A DNA stretch of 64,000 nucleotides from Ceratothoa steindachneri (GCA_963969495.1 OZ018326.1:151776306-151840305); one strand, 5' to 3'. Positions 43,991 through 57,317 are shown, counted from the first letter of the stretch. Numbers and translations: made by a program. Notes: generated from the letters alone by a model not told the origin.

Positions 43991-46894
43991 AAACTATCCA
44001 AGGTCAATTTTTAACTGTGGATGCTTTCCTTACTTATGGATGGTCTTTAGTTGCTCCTCATATAACCCACTTCTTTTCTATGTCAGAATATCTTGTTTAT
44101 CTCTCAAATCCACATATCCTTTTTCAATCCTGAAATTTAGATTTGTAGCATTAGAGCCTACTTATTGTATGTTTTCAGGTCTCTCTATCCATTTATATTA
44201 TTTTATCCTGTGTTATCAAGTAAAGGTTTCCCTTCATCATTTCGATAAAACTAGCCTGACTCAATACAGGAAGTCAAAATTACGAGATAAGAGTGTCAAA
44301 GGAGGCAAAGAAGGGAAAAATAGTCCTAGATACACAACGTTGACTTGTCATTTGACAAAACAAAGATATAAAATCAAAATGAATCGAGTATCAGAAAGTA
44401 GATGAGTTAATAGTAAAAAGACAAAGAGCGGAGCTAAAAATATTATCTCAAAAACTCGTTCTCTATTTGTTCTATAAAGTTCAGACAGTATCAAATACTT
44501 ATGTGCATAATATTCCTGTTTAATATCTCAATCTGAAATCTCTGAAGTTTGTTTGGGGATAAAATTTTCCGTCGAAACAAATTAAGAAAAAGTTTTGAGT
44601 CATAAATTCCAGCACATTTGGAATTAATCTCCTGCCTTTTCTTTTACTCCACTTCAACACGTCATTCCCTAAGTTCTTATTTATAAACTTCATAAACTCT
44701 TCGAGTCTGGCACTTTGATTGTCTCTGGTCTTTCTAATTCCCGGAATATTATCCACAAACTTCTCATCTTCCTCCTCGTATTTTCGTTATTCACTTTTTT
44801 GCTTATTTTGACCTCACCACTTACTTCTTCGATACTGTGACCTTATAGGTGAGTGCTAGAAGGTAACTAAGGTAAGCCTCTTCGAGAGTAGTGTAATTAC
44901 CAGGGGTGATTGTCACCGAATTTTGGTGCCATTCTTAGAGCAACCAAATGGGTTTCTTAATTTGGTTGAGCGGCTTCCTGGTCGCTTCCTGGTTAAATGC
45001 CTTGTATTCACAAGGCTATGACTCCCAAAAGTGGAAAGTTCTCCTCTTGTTTGATAGGCTGTGTAAATTGGTGATCGGAGATTTCCTTAAAAGGTAAAAC
45101 GAATCTTGGAGCTGGATTCAATGTTCCTTATTCGGCGGGATCTTGGATTCGTCTTCAGATGGTCGTTTCTTGATAAAAGAATTCATCTTTAAATGCAGTC
45201 CAGCTCTCGTTTTACATATGCGACCCGCGGATATGCGTCATTTCGACTTTTTGCTTGAATTAATTTTTATGCATTTAATTAGTTCCCATAATATTAAATT
45301 TATTCTTTCTACTTACATTAACATTATTTTAAAGAAAAATTATTTTTATTTTAATCACTAATATCTACATATTACAGAAACAAAACAAAACCATTACATT
45401 TGTTGTTTTCTTAAGTCTATCTCTCATGGTTGCCAACTGTCATCATTCCTCTTATTTAGGTGATCTAAACTATAAATACCCTTTTTTTCATCAATTAAAC
45501 CCGATTTCTATTAAGTATATTGAAAAAAGTAAAATGGAAAGTACTATCCATAGACTTTTACATACATTTTATATTTACTAACAAAAATTTATTTTTAGAA
45601 ATTCATTTAAGGCTTCTTCATATACTGGGAATGGAAATAAAAATGATTTTGTTAGTGGTAAAAATCAGCAAGTGATCGAGAGAATGACAATAATTTGGAG
45701 AAATATAACTAGGCCGTTTAATTGTGATTATAATGCCTAAGAGAAGTATTTACAATTTGTGAACAGTGCTCCCTTTGCAACACATCATTTGTATTCCATT
45801 TACATGGAATGTTATTTTGGTTTACTGTGAACCCATTATAAGATTTTATAAGAATCCGAAGTGCTCATTTTTTAGGTCGCTTTGGTTGTCTCATTCGATC
45901 TTGCAATGTTAGCAGTACATAAGCTCACACTCTGGATGACAAGTACAATTCTTCCTTCCATAGCTCCCTACAAAGAAAGTGGGGGTAAGAATTCCCTTAC
46001 CTGCACCCTTTCCTCCTTTCTCAACTGAGTGAATTTATTTATTTAACAATATAAGGAGAAAAATAGCTAAGGGTCGTAGGGACCGGGACGGCCGCATCTC
46101 TTCCTAACCCCCTACTGATGCGGAAGGAAACTAGTTCCACTTTTGGCCGTCACTGAGTTTAAATTCCCTCGTTAATTCAGACTTCCTTTTTTGTCATTAA
46201 AAAAATCTTCACCTATAAAAGATAGCTTTCAAGTCGCAATTTCTGGGGAGATTTTCATAACAGAAAAAGACAAGAAAGGAAAAAGAATGAATGAGGGAGA
46301 GATGAAGTACACGTTACCAAAGACCGGATATGTTTGTTTGTATCTTTGCATGCTGAAGTGTAGAGTTTTATGGAATTTCTAGTTACTATTCCTTGAATTA
46401 TGACTTTATAACTAAATTTACATTTATATAAAGCGAAATATTAGCAAAATTACCGCCACCCAAATCTTTACTATCAGGAGAAATGGAGGTGCTCAGAAAT
46501 ATTGAGAACATTCTGATTAACATCTGCTTAGATATAAGATGCAAAATACAGGAGTGTGTCTGCTTCGATTAAACACCGGATTAAGCATAAACTCACACCC
46601 AAAGCAATGCCTCTTAGGAACACATACACACACACCACCAACATCTGAGAAAAGGACATTGATGATCAATAATGTTTATCTTACACAGCATTGATAATAA
46701 ATAACAGCATCTCATAAAGGAGTGAGCACCAACTCTCTCAGATCCGAATATTTTTCCACACAGAAAATTAGGAATTGTAGTTTTTGGATGTCAACTAAGG
46801 TATAATACTTAATTGAGTAATTATTTTTGAGATTTATCGGTATTTTAGACATGTATCATATAAGGTACATTCGATCGCAACGGGTTAAAAAACT

Positions 46895-46898
<4 letters not shown>
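43991..46898. other. Long region without recognised gene
   Basis: A minus-strand open frame at 44520-44756 (MDNIPGIRKTRDNQSARLEE...) is Lys/Asn-rich with no domain I recognise. A CTGAAGACGAATCC word occurs in reverse complement near 45155 and may be another PLE trace. Otherwise AT-rich. Confidence 0.4.

Positions 46899-46984
<86 letters not shown>
46899..46984. repeat. (AT)n microsatellite
   Basis: Perfect AT run of about 86 bp. No mobile element recognised beside it. Confidence 0.98.
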
Positions 46985-46987
<3 letters not shown>

Positions 46988-49147
46988 ATATTATTACATA
47001 ACTTTTTCTGAATAGCAGAATACAAGTATGGCTTAAAAAAGGAATATAAACATAAATGAGCCTGAAATTTCGGGTGGCTTCAGCCCCCTAGCCCCCTCCC
47101 CTCTTGGATCTGCTGAATGAATCTTAAACACTTCCTCTCTTTATTATTCTAAAATTACCGATAATTTTTTGTATCCTTTGGAAGATACTCTTTCGCCTCA
47201 TATAAATTATAAATGGAAAATACACATTGAATTATATTGAATGCAATTTAACCAATCTTGTGCTTGAATTCCTAGTTAATTATTCGAGTTTACCCCTTCT
47301 GCACTTGTTTAAACAGACCTAGAAACTTAGGTTTTCAAAGGAAGCTTTCTTCTTATTTGAATATCAAGACGAGAGATCTATTTACTCGTAATAAAAAAAA
47401 ACTTCTTGAGTATACCTGTTACGACTGCTTCACTTATACAGTATTAGTGTTATCGTAAAGGTATATCTTCAATGTAAACTACGCCGTTATCTTCAGATAT
47501 ACAATCTTTATAGGAATCTTTCGTTATTGTTTTTTATTAGCCCATTACAACAACTGACTCGCTAAGCGTCTTCAAAGAGCTTTAAAATGCCAATTTACAT
47601 ATTTAAAAAAACACGCTCTGGCAAGTTCTCTTATTGAGTCTATAAACCCTCTAATCAAGCCGATCTGTCTCGTCTCGTTGTCTCCAAGAACAGCCAATTA
47701 TTCTATTAAATCATTCCCTCTTTTGATTATATTTGTCTTCGTTTCAACACACAAACTCCCTTTAGCCATTCTAATAAAGACTTCAACAGTATAAGTACAT
47801 TGGAGGAACTTTTACGAGTCTTGAGGATTTGAATGGTGGTTCAACATGCACATTGGGGTACTTGGGTAAGAGACCTTTAGTGATAAATCTTTTTAAATAA
47901 AATTTTGTCTTTTATGTATGATGTCATTTCATGGCGACTACAGATGAAATCAAAAGGGAAATTCATATTACTATTTTTGTTGCATGCAATTTTAATTGTT
48001 ATTCTATGTAAGCATATCTATACACAACCATATACGTGTTCTAAGTAATTGAAATTCAACTCGTATAGTTATACAAAATTGTCAAGAGGGACACCGTCAG
48101 ATTCCTTAATTAAAGCGAATTAGACCCGAAGTGTCGTGTTACGGAGTCGAGACTCGGCTATACTCTTCCTGCTGTGGATGACCTCCAGGCACTGATTAGT
48201 CAAATCATTCTTCATTGAGCTAAATTCAGGATTACTGAGGCCCATAAAACCAGAGGACGTCAGCCTCGTTAGTTTTTTTGTGCGTGGAAGATGAGGGAGT
48301 GGGCGAGTTTCTTTCGCCCGTTACTCCTCCTCATTTAAGTTATTTCTCGGCGAGGAAGAATGAAGGGAGGTCACTTTGGTGTGAAAGAAGAGACCACCAC
48401 ATCAAGTGATGAGTCATATGCTCGTCCATGTTACTCACTGCCTGTTATTCTTCTCTTAGCGGCTGAAAATGAGCTGTTTCGTGTCAATTGAACTCATTAA
48501 CGCTATTTAAAACTCATTGGCGAGTGAATCGTCTTCCGTTCTCTTTCTCCCTCCTTCTCTCTTGCACTCACAAGATGTCGTAAAGAAAATTCTCAGGGCA
48601 AACAACCAAAGGGATAGACGGAGAGAGAATTAATGGCTTGAAAAGAGATGGGAACATAAAAACTTAGCTATAAATCTACCAATCATGGAGCTACTTCTGA
48701 AAGAGTAAATAATGCACTAACTTAAGCTCTCTCTCATCATTTGTATTGAATACTTTCCTTAAAGAATGAGGCTTCCTTAGCGGTATTAATGAAGTTTCTT
48801 AACTTCTCCAATAAACATGGACAAATAAAATAAACCTGGACAAATAAAATAAACCATTAGCATTGCAATCTTTAGTCCAGAATCAAGCCGATATGAATGA
48901 ATGCATGATACGTACTGAAAATACCCCAAAACAATACATTTTACACGAATAAAGAATAAAGAGAGCCTTTCTCCCTCGATCAATCGTAAGTAATGAAAGA
49001 GGAAAGGCGATTGCAGATTCTGTTCGATGAGAAGGAAGCATCCAGCCCATAAAAGGTTGTTCTGACAATTATCTTGCTCCATTTGTTTTGATAGAAGTCA
49101 ACAAAGCTTAATAGATGAAGCTGACAGTCTCCAGCCCTCCAATAATA

Positions 49148-49150
<3 letters not shown>
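46985..49150. other. Region without recognised gene
   Basis: No domain, TIR or array recognised. A local duplication GGACAAATAAAATAAACC occurs twice near 48820-48855. Confidence 0.45.
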
Positions 49151-49212
<62 letters not shown>

Positions 49213-49225
49213 TATATATATATAT
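49151..49225. repeat. (TA)n microsatellite
   Basis: TA run with one AAA interruption, immediately left of PLE 3. Confidence 0.98.
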
Positions 49226-49975
49226 GAAAGAGCCATCAAGGACATATAGACCGAGGAATAAAACCCATACACGCCGAGAAAAAGATCGCACTAATCATCT
49301 ACTATAAAAAAAATAGACGTACTTCAACCCTCTTCATGTAAAAATAACCCCAAACCCCCGCTACAACAAAAGACACATCTGATATACGAGTACACATGTA
49401 AACTAGGAGACTGTGAGCTCCTACCTACCTCGTATATCGGCATGACCGAAACCACTTTCAAGAAGAATGTCATACCATCTGAACAACGGTGCACCTAAAA
49501 AACATACACAGGAAGTACACGGAGCATGCCTCAACCGAAAAATGATAGAAGAAAAACCAAAATTTTAGACTATGCTTCCAACAGGCGTCGACTGCTCTTC
49601 CTTGAGAAACAACCGAATTTAAACATACAGTCTAACTCCAATGAAATCCTGACCAACGCAAGAAGAGCAAATAGAGGGACAGGTGTACTCAGAGCTACCC
49701 CTAACCACTAATCCCCTCTGGCAAGTAGCTCAAAAATCCCCCCCTTCCTCTTTGGCTACCTACTTCTCCGCCCTTTTATCGCCTGGATCCAACCTGCCTA
49801 TACATGTATAGCTTCTTTCGTAATTTTGTTAACACATTTTGTAACATATATAAACTGAATACTTTGTAATAATTCCTCATTGTAACTCTGAAGATGATAC
49901 TCAATGTATCGAAACGCGTCAATTAAATTAAAGAAAGTGCTAAATTACATTAATTTACTTCTATATTTGACAAAA
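49226..49975 (+). mobile_element. Penelope-like element 3, 5'-truncated, with 3' UTR motif
   Basis: Plus strand: NPKPPLQQKTHLIYEYTCKL, then GDCELLPTSYIGMTETTFKK (GIY-YIG core), then YASNRRRLLFLEKQPNLNIQ with SN, the C-terminal block. A short non-coding stretch follows, then the perfect hairpin motif CTGAAGA-T-GATAC-TCAAT-GTATC-GAAACG (49888-49916). Minor frame disruptions. RT is missing, so it is truncated at its 5' side next to the (TA)n tract. Confidence 0.88.
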
Positions 49976-50140
49976 TAACAAGCATCAGTCCCCGATAAAC
50001 TTCGATACGCTTATCCACAGGTTAAACAATGAAGAAAAGGCGAATATAAGATAAATCGAGAAGATTGAAAAAAGAATTATTAATTCGAAACTAGCGGTCG
50101 CTTTTAATAAAACATGCTATAATGAAAATATACTGCCCAA

Positions 50141-50260
<120 letters not shown>

Positions 50261-50289
50261 CATTATAATCAGTATTAACCACTGAAAAG

Positions 50290-50810
50290 TGTAATTATAA
50301 AAATACGCAGGAAGTAAAAAATGTTAACTACTTAGAATTTTGATAAGCAATAACTTATCCTCTTCAGAGTCAGAAACGATACTAAACATACGTCCAAGAA
50401 GCCGACTCTGGTAAAACAATGAAGTTTACAAAGAAGAAATATTCATCCGCTGGATAAGAACTACTTGAATACTTGCGACTTTTTAACAATATTAAAGGTT
50501 AAAAGATCTAGATTATAAGAGGTCTTATAATAATCGAAGGAATTATCTTTCAAAACGTAAAATGCTTCCTCTATTTGTCTAATTTAAATATCCCAAATAT
50601 TGATAATGGGTTTGGAATTTTTTAAAACAATGTGATGATTTTTATCTTGATGTTTCACTAGGGCGCTATTAAGATTAGCCAATTGAGAATCCAGTTTATG
50701 TTGTTTAGTTCTATTAAAATTAATACTTTCATTTATGTATTTTTGGAGACATTCCGAACAAGGGATTTCATATACGCAACCTATGCTTGGTTCGGATTTA
50801 ATTATTTTAT
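50290..50810 (-). pseudogene. Penelope-like element 4, GIY-YIG fragment
   Basis: The reverse complement reads GCVYEIPCSECLQKYINESI, NFNRTKQHKLDSQLANLNSA, LVKHQDKNHHIVL, then EEAFYVLKDNSFDYYKTSYN with LDL. The G.VYEI.C..C...YI (GIY-YIG), the NSAL..H......H spacing and the C-terminal SYNL are typical. The catalytic-loop Gly and Arg are substituted. It lies just right of an (AT)n tract. Confidence 0.82.
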
Positions 50811-50859
50811 ACCTAAGAAGAACTGATTCATTATTGGAACAAGAGGGGGCGAGTGTAAG

Positions 50860-51595
50860 ACTGACTCACTCAAACCCGCATGACAGCCCCAGCCAACAAA
50901 TCAACAATAACAGTTTTTACACCCAACTACCACAAATCAATTAAACACCCGAAATTCAGACTAAACGGAAAAAAAACTGCCACTAAAGAAAAAAAAACAC
51001 CCTCTTAGTACTCACACTAGACACCCACATGACATTCAAAACCCACATAACAACATTACATTTGGACAACAGAAAGAGCCTCGAACCACTATACAAACAA
51101 TTCATCCGCACCACCTACAAATATGCAGCACCCGTATGGCACCCAACCACAGCCAAATCTCACATGAACAAACTACAAACCGCACAGAATCACAAGATGT
51201 ACGCGCACCACGCTCATCCCATACTTACATGCTGAAACAAAGATCCTCCCATTCAAAATACACCTAAACATGATTGGAATGCAACACTTCAGGAAAGCAT
51301 TGACCCGTCCCCACCACACAACTTCCAACACATCTACAATATCCTACCTCCTTCATCACCAAACCCTAATTTAATCAAGCACATCCACCCTACCTTCACT
51401 CAAATTTACTTGAACATACTATCACCAAACAAGTTCCCCCCCCCCTCCCCCTCGCATTTAATAAACCAATCAGAGAAATCCCTACATAGAGCACACCGAG
51501 TAATCCTATCTCAACTCAGGTCAGGCCCCTCCACTACATTCCAATAATACAAGCAACTCCAGGTAATCAGCGTCACTAGGGCTTATCACAGATTT
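50860..51595 (+). pseudogene. Jockey/CR1-type LINE, RT C-terminal end
   Basis: The plus strand reads TVFTPNYHKSIKHPKFRLNG, then MTFKTHITTLHLDNRKSLEP, LYKQFIRTTYKYAAPVWHPT with KSHMNKLQTAQN, and finally HRVILSQLRSGPSTTFQ. This is the LINE RT thumb and C-terminal tail (..LYK.FIR....Y.APVW....S...KLQ..QN, then H.V.LS.LRSGH...). Cytosine-poor, stop-containing and truncated on both sides. Confidence 0.8.
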
Positions 51596-51599
51596 CGCA

Positions 51600-52574
<975 letters not shown>

Positions 52575-53075
52575 CCCAGATTTTTTCTACAAAGCTTGAG
52601 TCTTATATTCAGTAAGAAGAACAAAGCGAAGAAGGCTGGTCTCATCTTTAATTCCAACGTTTCGAGTTATTACAAAACCCATCTTCAGGAGCTAAAAACA
52701 AATTCTAAATGAGTAATCTAAGCCTAAAAACATAAATAACAGCACAAGTTCAAAGTTAAAAAACACAGATCAGAGCAAATCACAAAAACGACGTTAAAAA
52801 TATAAAATGAACGTTACGTTAATGAACAAACAAAATAGTGAGGTAAAGAACAGCAGAAAAATATTTGTAAAGAGATACTATCAATTAAGGACAAAGAAAG
52901 TAAACGTAATATTACAAAATTAAACAATTGAAGTGGAAAAATAGAGAATTGGATACAAACAAAAGGTAAAACTAAAATATAGACACTGAAACATTACCTT
53001 AAATGGTCGGATCACAATGACGAGTGAAAACAGGACAGAATTCAAAGGATGAATACAGCTTGGTTGGTTGTTAAG

Positions 53076-54462
53076 TGTCGTAGAATGGACTCTCGACGAT
53101 ATACCATATATAACTATTCGTTGAGGGAACTTCTTTAATTATCTTAGAGTGCGTGGATGTCTGGGTTGACCGATATTATGTATCTTCGATATGCTAAAGA
53201 AGTGGAACTGAGTTCAAGGATAATAATATTGCTATCATTAATAAAATAGAGTTTTATTAATAATAACTATCAACAACACACAAAACGGAAAATATTGACA
53301 TAAACAGAGAATGGAAAGGGTCGTGGGGGCTCGGGCAAATCCGAGAATTAAAAGATTTAAAAAGGTAAAACAAATATAAAGTTAAAGGGAGGAGATTGTT
53401 CGCTAAACCATTTAAAGCACAGGATAGAATTTACAAAAGGGTTAAATACTCAAAGGTAACGTTCGGTTTACATAATTATACTTGTTGTGCAGAGGAAGGC
53501 GACGTGAAGGAATTTTCGGTCCGCTGGCGAGTTCCAGCCGAAAGGGGGGGAATTAAATGATCCTGACGTGGCGTCTTGGGAATGAGAACCATTTCTTGAC
53601 GAGCGGCTTGAAGAACAATGGCTGTTCTACGTTGTTCTCTTCTGAACAACAGGGGGGTGAGAACCGTCTCCTGTCTACGGGCTCAAGAACAATGGCTGTT
53701 CTAATGTTGTTCTCATGCGAGCAACAAGGAGGAAGGGTGAGAACCGTTTCTTGGCGAACGGGCTCAAACGAACAATGGCTGTTCTACGTTGTTCTCTTCT
53801 GAACAACAGGGGCTGGGTGAGAACCGTTTCTTGTCAACGGGCTCGAACGAACAATGGCTGTTCTAACGTTGTTCTCTTCTGAACAACAGGGAGGGAAGGT
53901 GAGAACCGTTTCTTGTCAACGGGCTCGAACGAACAATGGCTGTTCTAACTTTGTTCTCTTCTGAACAACAGGGGGGAAGCCTTGTGGACTCGGCGTCACG
54001 AAGGCTCGAACCTTGGCACTCAAGGGATATTGCCCTTCTTCTGGACAAGTGATGGTGAATCTCGGGGTCGAGGTCCCTGGGCGCACAAGGTGAGAGAGGG
54101 TCGTAGTGATGTTTCGCGACGAAAATCTGGATCTCCAATCTGATCTTAGTGGTAAAGTTTCCATCTAAATAGTCGAGACACTACCTTGGCGTGGGGGACA
54201 ATGGAGTGGGAGCTTCGAGGAAATGCACAGCTGAGCCTGAGAACAAGCCTTATCTGCCCATAAGCCTAACTCAATCTGGCGTGATCGGCGGATGGGGCAA
54301 ACGGAAGGGGGGGGGATAAACCTCCTTGTTTAAACATTGACTCAGGTGGCTGCGATAAGGCGCCCAGCTTCAAAGCGAAGATGCACGTGGGGAGCATCGT
54401 GGTTTTAAATAACATGTGATAGTTGTTGAAATTAACGCGGTCTCAACCCGTTCTATCACATT
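53076..54462 (+). mobile_element. Solo LTR, family L, copy 2 (1387 bp)
   Basis: Ends TGTCGTAGAATGGACTC...CGTTCTATCACA with a perfect 5-bp TSD TTAAG (53071-53075 and 54463-54467). It aligns in full with the reverse complement of 31120-32452. The reading direction inferred from the TATA box of copy 1 is plus here, though in this copy that box is mutated to CTAAATAG. AATAAAA near the left part is a possible polyadenylation word. No internal retroelement genes. Confidence 0.9.
53585..53980. repeat. Hairpin minisatellite inside LTR copy 2 (five units of 74-83 bp)
   Basis: GAACAATGGCTGTTCTA starts at about 53613, 53687, 53770, 53849 and 53931. Each unit has GAACA-ATGGC-TGTTC and GTTGTTC-TCTTCT-GAACAAC inverted repeats and ends GTGAGAACCGTTTCTTG. 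In the third-from-left transition a unit reads CATGCGAGCAAC, breaking the second stem. Confidence 0.93.
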
Positions 54463-54539
54463 AAGTTATAAACAGAGGAAAGGATGACGTATCATCATTT
54501 AAATTTAGGTGGTTGTATTTAATACAGAGTGATTCTTTA

Positions 54540-55084
54540 ATGCGGAGAGATGAAATAGATTTAGCAAATTTTAAGACAGAAAAATCATTTAAGGACACGT
54601 CTGTTTTACAATCAATAGCATGTTTCCTGATGGAAGAAAACTCTTTGTTACTTCATGTTTTACCGGTTCTATGGCTAATTTCCATGTGAGAACTAAAACG
54701 CAACTGAAGAGTACTTATTGTGCTTCCTATATAGGTCCCAACTTACAGCTAAGGCAAATGAATTTATATACAATTCACGAATAAATGGTGTCGGAATACT
54801 GTCTTTCACTTTAAAGAAATTACCAATATTTTTGTTATTAATGAATATAAGCTTAAAATTAATTTGACAATAAAATTTCCTAAAAATGGAAATTAAACGT
54901 TTTCGGAGAAGGTCATTACAAGGGCTGATGTCTGGTAACAAGATATACCTGATTTTCTTTGGGACATTAAAAGAAGTGCAGGGGTTATAAAGCCTGAAGA
55001 TAAACTTCCCAATACAGCTTTCAATTAAAGATAAGGGGTAATCATTTTTTACAAAGTATTCTTTTAAAAAATTGAATTCAAATG
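54540..55084 (-). pseudogene. PLE 5 linker and GIY-YIG endonuclease
   Basis: The linker reads LLPDISPCNDLLRKRLISIF, then NNKNIGNFFKVKDSIPTPFI. The nuclease reads TYIGSTISTLQLRFSSHMEI, SHRTGKT, IRKHAIDCKTDVSLNDFSVL and SISSLRIKESLCIKYNHLNL. YIGST, the Arg in LRF..H, the IR.HA..C spacing and the LRI.ESL.I tail are GIY-YIG landmarks. A frameshift separates linker from nuclease, and one stop follows TGKT. Confidence 0.9.
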
Positions 55085-55150
55085 CATACTAAAATAAGTG
55101 GAAGACAAATTTAAACCTCTGAAGAGGAGTGTTTCAATAGCGCCAATTGT

Positions 55151-55995
55151 CTATGTAAAATCACATAAACTAAAGAAATTTAAACCCTGCCCTGTGGAAG
55201 TTGGTTTTCTAAAAACACACGTGTGAATGCCGGAAAGGGTACGAGAGACATTAATACCTAGAAATGGCAACATATTATTAATCTCATGTTCTTGAGTGAA
55301 AGTAATATTAGGGCGTAAATTGTTTATAAAATCGAGAAACCTTTTTGAACAAGAACCAGAAGAAAAAAACGCAAAGGTATCGTCAACGTATCTTTTGTAG
55401 AATAAGGGACGAAATTGAGAAGGGCAATCACGGAAAAGTCTATCTTCAAAATTACACATGAAAATATTTGCAAAAATCGGACCTAGTGGGCTTCCCATCC
55501 CAACACCTTCAATTTGATGATAAACCACGCCATTGAAAGTGAAATAGTTGTCCTTAACAGCTAGATGCAATAACTGCGAGAATTGTGAAAAACTGAAACC
55601 AATAATGAGGGCATTTCTATCTGGAAAGGCTTTAGTCAAAATAATCTCTATAGTTGCCTGAACGGGTATATTTGTAAATAAGGACGTGATGTCAAAGCTA
55701 GAAAAGAAAAAAGGACTTGACGATTCAAACTTTGCGATTACCGAAGCAAAATCAAAGCTATTATTAATGGTATATAGATTGGAAGTAAAAGGGGTTAACA
55801 GAGGAACTAAAAACTTAGCAATTTTATAGGAAGGAAGAGTGTAGGAAGCAAGAATGGGACGAAGAGAGCATCAAGTCTTATGTATCTTAGGTAGCCCATA
55901 GAGCAGACCTAAGTAAGATGATGAAACATACAGAGAACCGTAAACAGAATCACTAAGAACACCCGAAGACTTTAGCTTGTAACAACCTTTGACTA
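55151..55995 (-). pseudogene. PLE 5 reverse transcriptase
   Basis: One frame with a single stop (at 55871-55873). It reads SYLGLLYGLPKIHKT, then LRPILASYTLPSYKIAKFLV, FSSFDITSLFTNIPVQATIE, VVYHQIEGVGMGSPLGPIFA, FYKRYVDDTFAFFSSGSCSK, and NNMLPFLGINVSRTLSGIHT with FRKPTSTGQGLNF. The GLPK.HK, SLFTN.P, GVGMGSPLGP and YVDD motifs are the canonical PLE RT set. The N-terminal start is not visible and DNA left of about 55995 is not coding in this frame. Best preserved element of the window. Confidence 0.95.
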
Positions 55996-56024
55996 TCATT
56001 CACCGTTTAGAGGACAAAATTAAC

Positions 56025-57235
56025 TTGTGTTTTTAGAAAACTAACTTCCACAGGGCAGGGTTTAAATTTCTTTAGTTTATGTGACTCAACATACACAATT
56101 GGCGCTATTGAAACACTCCTCTTCAGAGGTTTAAATTTGTCTTCCACTTATTTTAGTATGCATTCTGAATTCAATTTTTTAAAAGAATACTTTGTAAAAA
56201 ATGATTACCCCTTATCTTTAATTAAAAGCTGTATTGGGAAGTTCCTCTTCAGGCTTTATAACCCCTGCACTTATTTTAATGTCCCAAAGAAAATCAGGTA
56301 TGTCTTGTTACCAGACATCAGCCCTTGTAATGACCTTCTCCGAAAACGTTTAATTTCCATTTTTAGGAAATTTTATTGTCAAATTAATTTTAAACTTATA
56401 TTCATTAATAACAAAAATATTGGTAATTTCTTTAAAGTGAAAGACAGTATTCCGACACCATTTATTCGTGAATTGTATATAAATTCATTTGCCCTAGCTG
56501 TAAGTTGGGACCTATATAGGAGGCACAGTACGTACTCTTCAGTCGCGTTTTTGTTCTCACATGAAAATTAGCCATAGGACCGGTAAAACATGAAGTAACA
56601 AAGAGTTTTCTTTCATCAGGAAACATGCTATTGATTGTAAAACAGACGTGTCCTTAAATGATTTTTCTGTCTTAAAATTTGCTAAATCTATTTCATCTCT
56701 CCGCATTAAAGAATCACTCCGTGTTAAATACAACCACCCAAATTTAAATAAGGGCACGTAATCCTTTCCTCTGTTTATAACTTAACCAAGCTGTATTCAT
56801 TCTTTTAATTCTTTCCTGTTTTCACTCCTCATTGGGATCTGACCATGTAAGGTAATGTTTCAGTGTCTATATTTTAGTTTTACCTTGTTTGTATCCAATT
56901 CTATATTTTTCCACTTCAATTGTTTAATTTTGTAATATTACGTTTACTTTCTTTGTCCTTAATTGATGGTATCTCTTTACAAATATTTTTCTGCTGTTCT
57001 TTACCTCACTATTTTGTTTGTTCATTAACGTAAAGTTCATTTTATATTTTTAACGTCGTTTTTGTGATTTTCTCTGATCTGTGTTTTTTAACTTTGAACT
57101 TGTGCTGTTATTTATATTTTTAGGCTTAGATTACTCATTTGGAATTGGTTTCTAGCTCCTGAAGATGGGTTTTGTAATAACCTGAAACGTTGGAATTAAA
57201 GATGGAGCCCGCCTTCTTTGTTTTGTTCTTCTTAC

Positions 57236-57238
<3 letters not shown>
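56025..57238 (+). mobile_element. Penelope-like element 6: 5'-truncated copy of element 5, inverted
   Basis: Begins within the FRKPTS.GQGLNF codons (about 56030) and runs through linker and GIY-YIG to the 3' UTR, almost identical to the reverse complement of PLE 5 apart from the LTR. It holds CTCCTGAAGATGGG...CCTGAAACG at 57159-57190 and stops at (AT)n. Together with PLE 5 it makes a long inverted repeat around a spacer of about 830 bp. Confidence 0.92.
56137..56571 (+). pseudogene. PLE 6 linker ORF
   Basis: 144 open codons; protein nearly identical to the minus-strand linker at 54693-55084 (for example LLPDISPCNDLLRKRLISIF). A frameshift before YIG is shared with PLE 5, showing both derive from one already damaged source or from each other. 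Confidence 0.88.
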
Positions 57239-57290
<52 letters not shown>

Positions 57291-57310
57291 CTGTGTCTGT
57301 GTGTGTCTGT
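57239..57310. repeat. (AT)n followed by (GT)n
   Basis: About 40 bp AT then GT/CTGTGT-type repeats. Confidence 0.97.
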
Positions 57311-57317
57311 GTGGTTA

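Noticed and set aside
44520..44756. Possible conserved gene encoded by the 78-codon minus-strand frame
   Set aside because: Lys/Asn-rich, no recognised domain, no splice context; cannot be supported from sequence alone.
53557..53802. 81-codon open frame in the LTR
   Set aside because: It is a reading of the hairpin minisatellite; the peptide is simply periodic with the repeat and is not kept in LTR copy 1.
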